A DNA stretch of 64,000 nt, taken from assembly GCA_021397845.1 (NCBI GenBank), contig CM038047.1:33463601-33527600 (forward strand), given 5' to 3'. The notes under the pieces were generated by a model. It was given only the letters and a program-made list of their open reading frames with translations. It was not told where the DNA came from and did not search any database. Source of the stretch: Areca catechu (lineage: Eukaryota; Streptophyta; Magnoliopsida; Arecales; Arecaceae). Positions 44,480 to 57,700 of the stretch are shown here, piece by piece. The position numbers and the translations under genes are program-made. The first letter of the stretch is position 1, and every line of letters begins with the position of its first letter.

Positions 44480-46145
44480 GGAAGTACATTCTCAGAGTTC
44501 CTTGCCCCCCGGGTCCTCTTGGATGCGCACTCAGCTCCCTAGGAGATCTTGCCCACCGGCTTCTCGATGGGGCGGTTGTCGATGGCTGGACCTGGCGGGA
44601 GAGCAACGAGCGCCTGGGACTCTGGTCGAGTTCTACCCCCCACATATTTCCGAGGTAGCCTCTCTTGATGAGCTCTTCGATCTCCCACTTGAGATTGCGG
44701 CATTCCTCGGTGTCGTGGCCATGGTCATGGTGGAAGCAGCAGTACTTCGTCTTATCTCGGGTGAAGGATGGCTTCAACGGTGGAGGACGTCTCAGATAAG
44801 TCTCGCCCTCGTTCTCCATGAGAATCTTCGTTCTCGGGGTGAGAAGGGGAGTGAAGTTCCCCTGAGGGACGGGAGAGTTCCTTGGCCTCGGTACTGGTCG
44901 GGAGCTCTGAGCTGGCGGTCCCAGCCTCCGCGCCCCTGGCATCTCGGGCCGGCCCCTTCAGCGGCTTCCCATCGAGCTCCCGCCTCATACGATCCGCCTC
45001 CTTGGCGCGGATGTACTTCTGAGCCCGGAAGAGTAGCTCGGCGTAAGTCTTCGGGGGCTTCTTGTCAATCGAGTAGGTTAGGCAGGAAGTCCTGAGCCCT
45101 CGCTTCAGGGCCAGCATTGCAACCGGCTCCTCCAGACTGTAGATCTCCAAGGCAGCGGCCTTGAAGCGGGCCACGTAGTCCCGTAGCGGCTCGCAGTCCT
45201 GCTGCCTGATGGAGAAGAGGCTGTCTGCCTCGCGTGGCATCTTCCGACAAGCGTCAAAATGAGCCACGAACTTCTATCCCAATTGGGCAAAGGAGCTGAT
45301 GCTTTTCGGCTCGAGGTGGGCGAACCACACCCGAGTGACCTTCCGGAGGGTAGCAGGGAAGGCGATGTATAGAAGGACGTCAGTGGCCCCCTGGACCCTC
45401 ATGAGGGTCTGGTAACTTTCCAGGTGGTCCATGGGATCAGTGGTCCCATCATAAGGATCACCTGTGGCATGTAGAACCGACGGGGAATCGGCTCCGCCTG
45501 GATCTCCTGTGAGAATGGGGGGCGGGCGTCATAGCCCGCTGGCTTGTTAGCGGAGCCAAGCAAGTTGGCGAACCGGCAAGCAAACTCTGCCAGCTTGCGG
45601 TCATGCTCCTCTAGGCACTTCTCTGCCATGCGCCTGATGGCTTCGTTTGTGGACCCCTCCGCTGAGGGGGGCGGGGAAGGTGACGCGGATGCGTGACGCC
45701 CATAACGAGGAGCTTTGCCCTTTTTGCCTTGACGGGGTTTGGGTGCCCCCCGGTTAAGGTGCGGTGAGCAGCTTTCTTTATCAGTAGAGTTGGCCCGCCG
45801 TCGCTTTATTGGGGCCTGATGGGTACCCCGAGGGTCTGTAACTGCCCGCGGCTACGAAGGCCTCCCGTGGAAGGAACGCAGGCTGTCATGGGGTACTGTG
45901 GCGTGGGCCACGGGGGTCTCTAACTGTTGGTGGGTATCCAGGGACCGGTGCTGGTGCTGATGCTGGAGCTGGCGCACTGTTGCAGTGAGGGTATGCATCT
46001 GCTGGGCAAGCGTGGTCAGCTGGATCTCTAGTGGGGGCGGTTGAACCGGGGCAGGTAACTCCGTCTCCGGTCCGTGCAGGTTCCCATGAGAAGGGGATAT
46101 CTCTGCATGGTTGGGAGAAGCTCCTCTAGCCAGGGTGGTCACCAT
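44480..46145 (-). pseudogene. Tat gag of the minus-strand element
   Basis: Starts at ATG 46145 (MVTTLARGASPNHAE) with a Gln/His-rich region (LRQLQHQHQHRSL type). The Gag core runs from about 45629 (YDARPPFSQEIQAEPIP, RRFYMPQV) and then frame-shifts. MAHFDACRKMPREADSLFSI and LRDYVARFKAAALEIYSLEEPVAML continue from 45267. A further frame change near 44800 leads to YLRRPPPLKPSFTRDKTKY and a zinc knuckle CFHHDHGHDTEEC followed by RNLKWEIEELIKRGYL. It forms the particle shell in intact members. Better preserved than the plus-strand copy. Confidence 0.87.
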
Positions 46146-46201
46146 CCTCCCAGTAAACTGTATAAGCGGGGCTTGAACTGGATCAAGGTCATCCTGCCCC
46201 T

Positions 46202-46217
46202 CTTCCTGGCGTGCCAA
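46202..46217 (-). other. Primer binding site of the minus-strand Tat element
   Basis: The minus strand reads TTGGCACGCCAGGAAG two bases after the LTR end CAACA. It is the same site as in the plus-strand element. Confidence 0.7.
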
Positions 46218-46219
46218 TC

Positions 46220-47484
46220 TGTTGCCGCCCAGATCACCGTGGCCCGTAGCTACTAATGGCGTCAGGAGTTCCGCGTCCACCTGCGGGAGATGCCTTCGGT
46301 GCCACGGGACCTGCAAGAAAGCCAACGTCAGTGACCCAGGCCGGAGATTCCGGTGGGGGCACTCCGATGGTCAAGTTAGTGACGATCCAGGGGAACATAT
46401 CCTCCTGGTTGAGCCCTTCTGGATGAGCTCCACGCTAGGAGGAGTGAGTGGAGTGTATGAAAGTGTGAGTGCGAGCTGGGGGATGTGGTGGCCGAGGTGG
46501 TCTTGCCCTCCTGTCTGGCCTCTCTCCATTCTCCTCTTTCTCTTTGTGATGGTTGTGTTGTTGGAAAATTGGGTGGTTCTCTTGTTAAGAGAGTGTTGTT
46601 CTCTTGTAATATGAGTGATGTTACCTTCTTTTTGCTTACTCTGGCTGAGTCTCTTACTTGGGCTTGCCTCGGGATCCTCCCTAGCTGTTAGGCGGGTGCA
46701 ACGAGGTATCATGCCGTAAACGGGACGCCTTCTTTATTGGATAGCTGGGGAAGGTTCTACATGCCTCTGACATTCCTTTTACTTGCCCTTCCTGGAAGCC
46801 TGGTAGGATCTCGACTGTTGTGCCGTCGCTCTCGGGAATCGTGCTCCTTGGTAGGGTCTTTTCTCCGGTCGTACGGTAGGTCAGTGGAGGGCATGGTGCC
46901 TTGGTGTGAGCTTCCTTTCTTTCTAGTGTGAATGGCGGCTGTGTGCATTAATGGCGACATGGTGGGTGCTGTCGTACGGTCCTCGGGGGGCATGCCACCA
47001 TCTTTGGAGGGGAGGTGCTGCTTCCTTGGCGGTTGGTGCTTCGATTTGTACTGGGGGCCGAGCTGGGAAGATGGGGCCTGCTTGTAGCGGACCTGCCTCA
47101 TGGCGGCTCGGCTGTGCAGAGGAGGGCCGAGCTCGGTACCGGACTGGTGAGGCCCATCGTTGACCAAGCTCGGGCTGACAGAGGTGCGCCCAGCCCAGGG
47201 GACCCAGCCTAGAAGGGGCTCCGCGTGGTGGAGGAGGCTTGAGCTCAACTCCAGGCCATGGGGCCTGACCTCGGGCTCGAAAAGTCTGCCTCTGGTGGGG
47301 TTTGAGCTCGGCTCCGACCTAGGTGTCCCGACCTGGCGGAGGACGGAGCCCGGCTTCGACGGGCGGCCCCATTGACATCGGGGAGCTCTGCCCAGCGAAG
47401 GGGCCCATGAAGGGAATCCAGCGCGGCGTCCGATGAGGGCTCCACGTCAGGATCCTTGGCCACGTCAGCAATCCGGTCACATCA
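46220..47484 (-). repeat. 5' LTR of the minus-strand Tat element
   Basis: About 1,265 bp. On the minus strand it starts TGATGTGACCGGATTGCTGA, matching the start of the plus-strand LTR at 21309, and ends GGCAACA before the primer site. GC-rich over its outer half, and bounded by very AT-rich DNA at 47485. Confidence 0.82.
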
Positions 47485-48029
47485 ATATGGACAGCTCATA
47501 GTAATATTCTAGAAAAAATGTCATTCAATGTTCACTTACCATTTTTAAAATTTAGTCTTACTTTGATCGATACCTTATAATTAATTTTGCTAATATCTTT
47601 AGGATTCATGTAATTATTTATTTTCCAAGATTTTCTTTGCCTTTAACATTGTAGGTGCTTGAAGCATATTTCTTTCTTATCATTGGACCTAGTATACATG
47701 GTTGTAATTCTAAAACCAACTCTTCTTGTATATCCATTATAGAAATTGTATACATCGTTTACTAAATTTAACTCTATTCCAATGTGAGAATCAATATAAT
47801 TATTATATACATTCGGGATAATAAAAAAAAGGTACATTTTTTTGAACAATACTAACAATCTCATCCAACTAATCATATTGGATATTTTTCAGATCTATAA
47901 TTTCAACATCATTTGTAGAATTTATATATAAGATCACTAACATTGATATCAATAATATTATATAACATTTTCTTTAGAAAATAATTACATTATCTATTGA
48001 TTAAAATATGACATAAATAGTATAATAAT
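47485..48029. other. AT-rich intergenic DNA
   Basis: Non-coding sequence between the Tat LTR and the 186-bp array. Nothing recognisable. Confidence 0.4.
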
Positions 48030-49090
48030 ATGATCCGAAGATAAAATTTTTGAAAATATGAAAATTAAAATTATGATACCTTTTCACAAAATTTATGACA
48101 TCCTTTTAGAAATTTATGACACTTTTGCATAAAAAGAAAATTGAAGGTTTTAATTCTTCTATTAAGGCTTCCTATTATTCGTTGCTAAAATATAACTCTT
48201 AAAATATCATGATATGGCATAGTGACAACTTAACATGAAAATATGAGAATTAGACTTATGATATCCTTTCGCAAAATTTATAACACATCTTTAGAAATTT
48301 ATTATACCTCGATATGAAAGAAAAGCTGCACGATTTGATTTTCCTACTTAGACTTTTCATCATCCGTTAGCTAAAATATAACTCTCAAGATTTCATAATA
48401 CGATATAGAGACAAATTAATATGAAAAATATGAGAATTGAACTTATAACATTCCTTCATAAAATTTAGGACACTCTTTTAGAAAATTATGACAACTTAGA
48501 ATAAAAATGAAAAACTACTAGTTTTGATTCTTTGTACCAAGACTTTTTTTATTATACATTGGCTAAAATATGTACCCAGGGTATAATAATATGGCTCTGA
48601 AATAATTTAAACTGAAAAAATGAGAAATATGACTACTTTGGTATGAAATAAAAAAATAAAGATTTTAATTCTCTATACCAGGCCTTTAGAACTATTCATT
48701 GCCATAAATATAACACTCAATGTATAATAATACGGCTAGGAGACAAATTTTTTTTAAAAAACATAAGATTTGAATTTATGACACTTATTCACAAAATTTT
48801 AATATATTTTCAAAATTTTATGACACCTCAGCACAAAAAGAAAAATTGAAGATTTTGATTTTTCTATCAGGACTTCTCATAATCTGTTAGCGAAAATATA
48901 ACTTCCGTGATATTATAATATGACATGGTAACAACTTGACCTGAAAATATGAGAATTGGATTTATGATACCCCTGTACAGAATTATCATACCCATCATAA
49001 AAATTATGACATCCAGGTACAAAATCGAAAACTAAATATTTCGATCCTCCATACTAGATTTTCTCCACTATTTATTATCTAAAATATGAC
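48030..49090. repeat. 186-bp AT-rich minisatellite
   Basis: The phrase ATGAGAATTnnACTTATGA or a close variant recurs at 48056, 48242, 48429, 48762 and 48948, mostly 186-187 bp apart, with one shortened unit near 48605. Each unit also contains TTATGACAC and GGCTAAAATATAACTCT modules. Five to six copies, considerably diverged. Confidence 0.85.
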
Positions 49091-49561
49091 TAATTGAATG
49101 AAGTTAATATTTTTTTATATTCAAGATGTGATTGGATTAAGTAATTTATGGTATATTGTGATATTATATGATTTCCTAATGCACTAAGTTCCTTTAACTA
49201 GTAAAATAGTTGATGTTAGCATCTACAAAAAATATAAAAAAAATAATCTATAACGTATTTATTTTGCTTCTTATTAGGATGACATTTTGTCTTGAATAAG
49301 CCTTTTATTGCTTACTTCAACCTCGGACCAAAACTGATTTTTTATACCCAATATCCAAAATACTTTTTAAAATGAGGAAGAATTTTACTTCAACTTTCTA
49401 CATGATTTTTTGGACTTAGACCTGACATACAGAGTACTCTTCAAAACGAGAAAGAAGTTTGTTAAACTTTTGAATATTTTAGAATGAGCAAAATCTATTG
49501 TGGACCTATGTGACATGCTTTCTAAGTATATTGAGATGAAGAGCATTTTCGTTATTCAAAA

Positions 49562-49563
<2 letters not shown>

Positions 49564-49609
<46 letters not shown>

Positions 49610-49646
49610 AAAGAAAAAAAAAAAAAAAGAAAGAAGAAGAAGGATA
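49564..49646. repeat. A-rich tract
   Basis: More than 40 consecutive A followed by AAAG and AAG interruptions. It could be the tail of an old retroposon on the plus strand, but no LINE or SINE body was recognised upstream. Confidence 0.8.
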
Positions 49647-50257
49647 GATCGATATCAACATGCGTCGCATTGATAACAGATGCTATTCTCCTAATATTTA
49701 AATAGATATTTAATGCTGGTCATGTCCATCCTGTCATGCAACTCGGATCCATGTGGACCAACGAGAAAATGACCAGCTCAGGTTTTTTTTACATTGCATG
49801 CGGTGTATAAAAGTTTTGCTAATATCCATAAAATGAATGGAAGAATTTGATGAATGGGCGTGATAGGCTGAGTGGTCCACGTGCTATTTGGTGGACTCCA
49901 AATTGGCCATGCAAATATCTCAAGGTGCATAGATACTGAATCATTGGCATCTTGGTGGAGTGAGGCAGTAAGTCACTCATTGTAGGGTACTCGGCCTAAA
50001 AAACATAGGCAAGTTGTCATTGAGGCGTACACACTGTCAAATTTCTCATCGCCTCTATCACGCCAAGTTGCTAATAATGAGAGTGAGAGGTGGGCCAACA
50101 GTCCTCTTGGATTCCTCCCATGGCTTTGCTCCTCTTGATGAAATGCTAATAGTTGCTTATTAGACTTGACCATTGTTAGACTTCACCATGAATAAATAAA
50201 GTTGAGGAAAATGAAAGGGTGATGCAGGTAGGCCCACCTTGGCAAACTATTTTCCTC

Positions 50258-50260
<3 letters not shown>

Positions 50261-50337
<77 letters not shown>
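50261..50337. repeat. (CT)n(TA)n compound microsatellite
   Basis: About 42 bp of CT followed directly by about 35 bp of TA. Confidence 0.96.
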
Positions 50338-50340
<3 letters not shown>

Positions 50341-51381
50341 TGTGGAGATGTCGGTAGGTGGCCATGGTTAGAAGATTATTGACAATGGCAGCTTAGGAAG
50401 GGTCTATGGTGGATCATCTGTCAACAGTACTCTATTCCCTTTGAATGCGAAGGAAAAGGAGGAGGAGGTATACGTTACATCACAAAAAAACATATTGAGC
50501 ATTAAAATTTATTCCGACAAGGAGCCTTTTGAATTTGTGTAGCGAACTATAGACGATTATGACAGAATGTTGGTGCGAGTCAATAAGCATACAGTTCTTA
50601 TGAGGAAATTGTACCTAAAATATATGTTGAGTATTGATATGTTTTTGCTTATCTAAACATTTCTACAAGGCATATGCCAAATTTTAATGTATGTGGAGTT
50701 TGTGTTTGTCAGGTTCAATTGGTGAATTAGGATTATAAAATTGACTCATAATAGTTAAACTATATCAAGTTTACACTGTTTTGTGTCCTACCATAGCAAT
50801 TCACTAAACTTACCGGTGTATTGTTACTTGCAATGCTTTTGAGGAATAATAATCTTTGCTCGCAATTGATGGTACGTGACTTTTATCGGTAAACCCATCA
50901 GTGCTCTTGGCACCAACTTCCACCTTGCTCGATGATTATATATATGAAATTAGAAATGCATCTTCCAAATCCTTGCATAGTCTCATGCAAAAATTAGTTT
51001 TGTCGTAACTTATGCTTCTCGAATCTATTCAATCCGCCGATTTATGGGGGACCATTTTTCTTGACTTGACAATGTGATAACTTTAGCACGATGTTGCTCA
51101 TATATGGCAGCTTACTTTGATGAATAAAATTCCATATAACCTGGGTGCAATCCGAGTGTATAGGGTTGGATTTTTGTTGAGCATAAACCAATCCAACCAA
51201 CAGAAACTTTTAACTCAAGCCCAGCCAGCTAACATGATAATGAGGTCATCCAGCCAAGCCTGAGCCGTGAATCTAAAATCTTTAACCCAAGTAGAGCTTG
51301 GTTGAGTCAAGTTGGGTACCCTTTGGGCTGCGTGACTTGTGAGCTCCTAGTTCAAATTATGTTGCATTCCAAAGTGCTACG

Positions 51382-51384
<3 letters not shown>

Positions 51385-51424
<40 letters not shown>

Positions 51425-51450
51425 AGGTGGGATTTCCTGGTCCCACCTAA
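51385..51450. repeat. Poly(A) tract followed by a perfect hairpin
   Basis: 37 A residues (51385-51421), then TTAGGTGGGA and its exact reverse complement TCCCACCTAA (51423-51432 and 51441-51450) around an 8-nt loop. It lies about 290 bp upstream of the mL46 start codon. Confidence 0.8.
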
Positions 51451-51742
51451 CCTGTAATCTTATTAACATTTTTTTAACCAATTTCAACTCAAGTAAATTC
51501 ATGTATGGCCTACACAAAGTTTGCATTCATATAGGCCATATTATTGGCGCTTTTGTTATATGGATATGGCCCTGTTTCTTAAGTAAGATGGGCCGGCCTA
51601 AGGAATGGTGCGCCCAATTTAGGTCAAACGCGCCTGACATCGATACGGTCCCAGTCTCCCAGCCTCCCAGGGTTTATGGAGGGTTTGCATCTGAACCGAG
51701 CGGAAGGACGGAGGGAGAGAGTGGTAGGAGTAGGAGGGGGAG

Positions 51743-54700
51743 ATGCCGCGATTCGCCGTTCCACCACTCGTCCGAACTCTGCGATCGCGGAGGTTCTCCT
51801 CGTCGAGCTCCGACGAGATCGTCGCCGCTGTCCTCTTCGAGCGCCTTCCTGTTGTCATCCCCAAGATCGATCCCGTCGTCTACGCCTTCCAAGAATTCTC
51901 GTGAGATATCAATCCCTCCTCATTTCCTCCCTTTACTTCTTCTCCTCGTTTGATACCGCACTAAGAGCCCCAAGATTAGTGATAAAGTTTATATTAGTCG
52001 GAAAAGATTGAACTCTAACCTAACTGATAACATCTATTTATGGAACTCCGTTTTGTTGATGGCAAGAATTTCCCTTTTTTTACTTTTTTTAGTAAATCCT
52101 GATGAGCTTGGATGGGATGGATAGGATGATGGTGAAATAATTTATGTAGGTTTCGGTGGAGGCAGCAATACCGGCGTAGGTACCCTGATGAGGTCTTGGG
52201 AAGAGGAGATGCCAGGTAAAGTTCGCTTCTTTTTCATCCGTGGGTTAGTTTTGAAATCTTTTGGGGACTTTTGGTTCTCTGTCAACTTCAATAATGATAT
52301 TATATTCCTTCCTCTATAATTTCTATTGGCTACCTGAATCAGGTTAAAGCTTTGTCATGCGCATGTTAGCTTTGTGAGTCTTTTGGAGGTGAAAGAGAAA
52401 GATTAGAAGCATAGTTTTTATATTTTGAAGTGGAATGCTTGACACATATGCATTCATATGTCAATATTAGATTTTAAGTTACGGTGCTGGCATTTCCTTT
52501 TCCTCCTTTTCTTATGAATTGTTTGCAGTTGATATGAGGAGTAAGAATCATCACCACCATAAATTTTATACTTCCTAGACGGTGCGAGTGCCAAGGCTCC
52601 TATTCTCTCATGTAGTTTCTATCACTAGTCATCTATAGTTCCCTCCTGATCATGGACCTATTATCTCAATCTGTTACCCCTCCTAGATGGGCCATCACTG
52701 AATTATGCTCAACATCCATCGAAGACATTAAGAGGGTGTTTGGATGCCTCGCATGTCTATCCATGTTATATTCTGTATATTGCTGGGCTCGTAGTTAGCA
52801 AACTGCAGTTTCATTAAATAAAGCAGGTTGTGGAGGGGATGTGATGTGGATGGACATACCACGTCCCTCCAGTGTATTATCATGTTTCTTGTATGTAAAA
52901 TGATATTGTGAGCAAGCATCCAAACATCCTTAAAATTCAACTTCAGTTAATGCACCTTGGTCCTACTAGCTTCATTTGTCCTGACTTCTAGTTTCATCCT
53001 TCTTGATATTACTATAAATTTTCAAGCCATCATCCCTTAAATTGGAAAACTTACTTTTGTTCACTTTGCTGTTGCTTCTTGGTTGATCCTAGGCTTCCTC
53101 AGAAGTAGTTAATTCTAATTATTTCTTTCCTAACATTTACATAATTTTTGCTTACTTGTCCTCTCAACAACTCTGGTCTTCTTGTAGTGTTCTATTATAA
53201 TGTCGGATTGAATAGCAAAAAAAAAAAAGGTTTGATTCAGTGATACATGGTGATTACAAAAAATTATGATGAGCAGTCCTTGCATGTATTTTAAAGCTGA
53301 TATACGACTAAGCTTATATATATTAGACAAATCTAAGTTATAGTTTTGAATTGTGGTATGATTTTCTTTCTTGATTATGCATTATATGTATATATCAAGT
53401 ATTGTACATGAATTTTGCATGTATAATCTTTAGCTTGTTGCATAGATTTAATTTTTTTGGATTTGAAATCTATCCATTGACTGTCAAAAACAAACATAAG
53501 CAAGCCTTATCATTTGGATGGGTTGTTGTTATAGATGTTACTTCGTGTAAGCTTTCTCTATAAATCTCCACAGTGTGATTCCTATCTAAAGCTGCATGAT
53601 GAAAATGAAAAGTGTAATATATTTTGCCAGAAAATTGTAAAATGTTTCAATCTCTTTTGTCATTGTTTCTACATAGTCTTGTTGTTCTTGATTCATGAGT
53701 ATATAATATTCTCTCTTTATTAGACATAACCATGATGTAATAAGTCCCTATTTTTTTTCTTATCTTCAGAGCCGTGTATTGCAGTCCTGATCTGAAGTTA
53801 ATATCAACCAGCAGCTAGAATCTGCTATCTTTTGTATGGCATTGGACTTGCTCCAAAATTATTTTCATGCTTCCTCATCCACTTGCTAAAGCTTCTGGTT
53901 CTCTCTGTATTCAAGTATTTTTCTTTTTTTTTTTTAAAAAAAACCCTATTCTACAAAAATTGCATCTAGTCCTATTATTGTGGTTCCTAATCTCTGTATC
54001 ATGCATGTCTTGAAAATGTAGCAACCTTTCTACATGATAAGGTTTGTTGTGTTTTTATGCTAATGTTTTTTAACCTCTTTTGCATTCTAAACTTTTCTGA
54101 GAGATCCAATTTCTTGCTTTGACTATGGAGTTGACACTTGTAACCACTCCTAGCTCAAGCAACTTGGGCATTGATAAGTAGGGTTTTGAAAATTGAAATT
54201 CACCACCTATGAGAAAACATTTCATACTCTTTGCAAAGCAATTAAAACATAGAAGATTATATTTTTTTTGTAAATTCAAGTTATTGATAGATTTTCCCAG
54301 TTTCTTCGATCACAATAAATATTATAAAAAGCCCAGATATAAAATATATGCTTTATTTTCAACTTCATGTTTGGCTATCATGTACAAGAATGTTGTCACA
54401 AGGAAGTGTTTAAAAATCGTTAGGCCTCTTAAAATGGCTGGTTCAGGTTCCTGCTTACTGATTTGTGGATAATATGAAAATGATGTATATTTTGGCAATG
54501 AGAAGTCAATCATCTGCAGTTATAAGGATTGACTCTGCCATATAACTGTGCATATTCGTTTGTGCAAACAGAAGCTACTAGTATGATGGATATAGGAGGC
54601 TCATGTGCAAATTTTAGTCTTTTTGTTGTTGTAACCTAAATAACTACATCTATTGTTCCAAAACCTTACAAGACTTGGCTTTGAATAATGATGTTGAAAC

Positions 54701-57700
54701 CTCTGAATTGGACTTTGAGGTCATCAAGTTCCTAATGTACTCTAGAATAATCATTCCATGAATTTCCTACAAAGATGGTTTAGTTTAAATATAGCTATAA
54801 TTATTTTGTTGCCTTGACTTGATCATTCTTAGTTTCATCCTGGTTTCATGATAGAATAATTTAGTAGTAAGCAACAAAAATTTTCATATAACATGTGTGC
54901 AAAATTTGGTTTGCCTTATTTCCATTATCTTAAACAATGGAAACAGATTTCTAAGTTTGTTTTATCTCGCCCGGCATCTTGTTTATATTCAATAAATTCA
55001 TCTGCAGTTTAACATGGGAATTGTTTCTAAATCCTGCAAATTCCCTTTGCTCCAAAGTGCAACTTTAGTGATAAGGACTTCGCAAGAATAAATGTTTTTG
55101 ATATGAACTAAAATGTTTGTAAATGGATTATGAGATGTGCACTGAAAGGTCAAGGCTAAACTATTATTGGAGGAAAGCACAAGGTGAGATATTCACTTCC
55201 AAGATTATTGTCTCATTAGATTTGCTGAAATAAACATATAATCATGTAGAGTGATTGACAGAGTTAAAAACACCACCTAAAGACATTTTAGCTTGTATTG
55301 TCTTCTTATATGAAGCTACGTTTTCATGATTGATCTGGATGATATTTTGGATGATTTGAAGAACCTGTGGAGTTAGATGCATTCATAATACATGATTTTA
55401 AATGAAGGGGAAGCCACCTTGGCTAATGATTTTACTCGATGATAAAGTAATGCAGAACTGGATTAAATGAATTTTGCATCAATAAGATGGCAATGCTAGA
55501 ACATATCTCATGCAGGACTTATAGAATTATCCATGCTGAATTATCTTATATCCACTACCATCTATCCTAATGACCAAGGATCGTTGAACCGGTACCAAGA
55601 CCCATTCCAGTCACTAACGGGTACGGTACCGTACCATATCATACTGGATTGTGTGAAATTGAGAAAAATCTCTTCCCTCCTCCATGGCTGTATTGTTTGA
55701 CCTAAACCAATCTAAACCGAACCCAAACTGCATTGAATTGGACGAAATGCACCGGTATGGTACCGTACTGTACCGGTCCGATATGGGAGTTTTTTAACGG
55801 TCTGGGATTCTGGACTGTTTTTCATGACCGAATCATACTGGTTCTTGGCCAGTACAGTTCGGTACGTCCCGAACCAGGTGGTTCAGGATGGTTCCAAAAA
55901 CCTTGCTTTCGACCTTATGTGTGCATCCATGTTTGGTAAAATTTTATGTTAGGACATTGTATGTGAAAAGAGAAGTATGCCGTCACATCCCTTTCCTTGG
56001 TGTGCTGTTTCATGCTTAAAATATACTGATGCATATTCTTTTCAGCTATCAGAGACATTAATAAAAGCCATTTAGTATGAAGTTAAGTAAGCATAAGATA
56101 AATAGATTTGAACATATTTATTGATAGAAAATCTGGAAAAGATAGTTGTTCAAAGACCAGGAAAGCAACCGTTCAGGAGTCATGGGCAGTTTTTATGGAG
56201 GATATGAAGCATTTCTTGATCTAAAGAGAAACATGTGTTCTACTAATATTGCATATGCAAAAAGAATATTGCTAATTCCATTACTTAAATGGTTAAGGCC
56301 TCGAATAATTCAACACTATCACTTACTGACTTTTACTTTGAAAATTTGGTAGCTAAAATTTCAATTAACCACTAGATAAAACCACAGGCTTAATCTATGT
56401 GCCTTGTTTTCATAGTGTTTGCAATTCATTTAGCTAAATAGCCTGCAGTCTGAAATCCAAGATGTACTTCTCCTTAGAGAAACCTTTTGTTGTTACAAGT
56501 CAGCTGGAATTAGTTTCATTGCCAACTGGAGAGGAAATTTTTTGCATTATCTTTATCATTGGCAACAAGCCTTTTGCTATCTATTCGGCATAAGAGCTTC
56601 TCTACCATCCTATAAATTTATTATTACAAGACAACTAAGTAGGTGTATCTTAACAACAAGTTGGGAAGACAATGATCATGATACAGCAAAAAAAAAATGG
56701 GTAGTTAGATATTCAAATTTTACAATTAAATATTGTATTGTTGTTCTAAATGCCCTAGTTGATTTCTAACTCAATTTTATGTAACCATTGATCATTTTCT
56801 AGGGGAAAAGGTGAATACCAAATTGATTATGTGCCTGCTCCACGAATCACAGAAGCTGACAAGACCAATGATCGGAGGTGTGCCTTTTTTATCTAGCATT
56901 CTGGTGTTCTAGTGTTGCTTGAATTTATGGTTATCTCCTTTTTTTGGCAAGGCATAATAAACTAAGATTGAAGAAAACTGATATGTAGTAAACACATACA
57001 TTCATTGCTGTGCAGTGGCGCTCTTTTTTATAAAAAATAATATGGGTTCATAAATCAATGATATATAATGTTTAGTGGTCATCAGCAGGTTATTAGGATA
57101 GTCAAATATTTCCTTTGCATTTGGACTGTATCTGTGCCATATATTTAGATGGATTATGACCAGTCACAGTTAGGGCTAGTGTGGTTCTTTGACCACCCAA
57201 TGATGGCCTTCCCGCTATGATAAGACAAAAGGAGGAATTTTTGTACCTTATTCCTTCCTCTCTCTTCTTCTTTCTTTTCTCATCTGGCAGCTTCCCATCT
57301 CTTCTTCCACATGCTTGTTATCTTCTTTCATTGTTGTATTCATCCCATTCAAGAGATTTTAATGGTCCTCTGTATAATCTCTGAGCTAACTGTTTTTGAT
57401 CTGATTGTTTGCCTCTTAAATTGACATCACATTCCAACTGTCATCATCATGCATGAAATCTGGATTTCTACTTGGTATGTAAGTTTTCATCCATGTAAAC
57501 CCACCTACTAAATCTTCTTACCTGTTTACATCGTTTGGGGAATAGATTTGTATAAACATAATCAGACATATTTTTCCTTTTTGTTGGGCCTCAATGTTGA
57601 TATTGTACTGTTGATAACCTGATTCCCATGAAAGAAATGTATACATTATCTCAAAAGGTTGGTCTAGCTTGTGTATTTGCACCATTTAGTGTTAAAGATG

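Larger units (their letters stand above)
39000..47484 (-). mobile_element. Ty3/gypsy Tat-lineage retrotransposon, minus strand
   Basis: On the minus strand: 5' LTR 47484-46220, primer site, gag 46145-44480, protease-RT-RNase H-second RNase H-integrase to 40713, then the tandem array. It retains the region missing from the plus-strand copy, including the second RNase H (WVLHVDGASNS, NNQAEYEALLAG), which marks the Tat lineage. No 3' LTR is present. Confidence 0.87.
49091..51384. other. Intergenic region upstream of the mL46 gene
   Basis: Non-coding DNA with an A-rich tract (49564-49646) and a compound microsatellite (50261-50337). No supported coding region. Confidence 0.45.
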
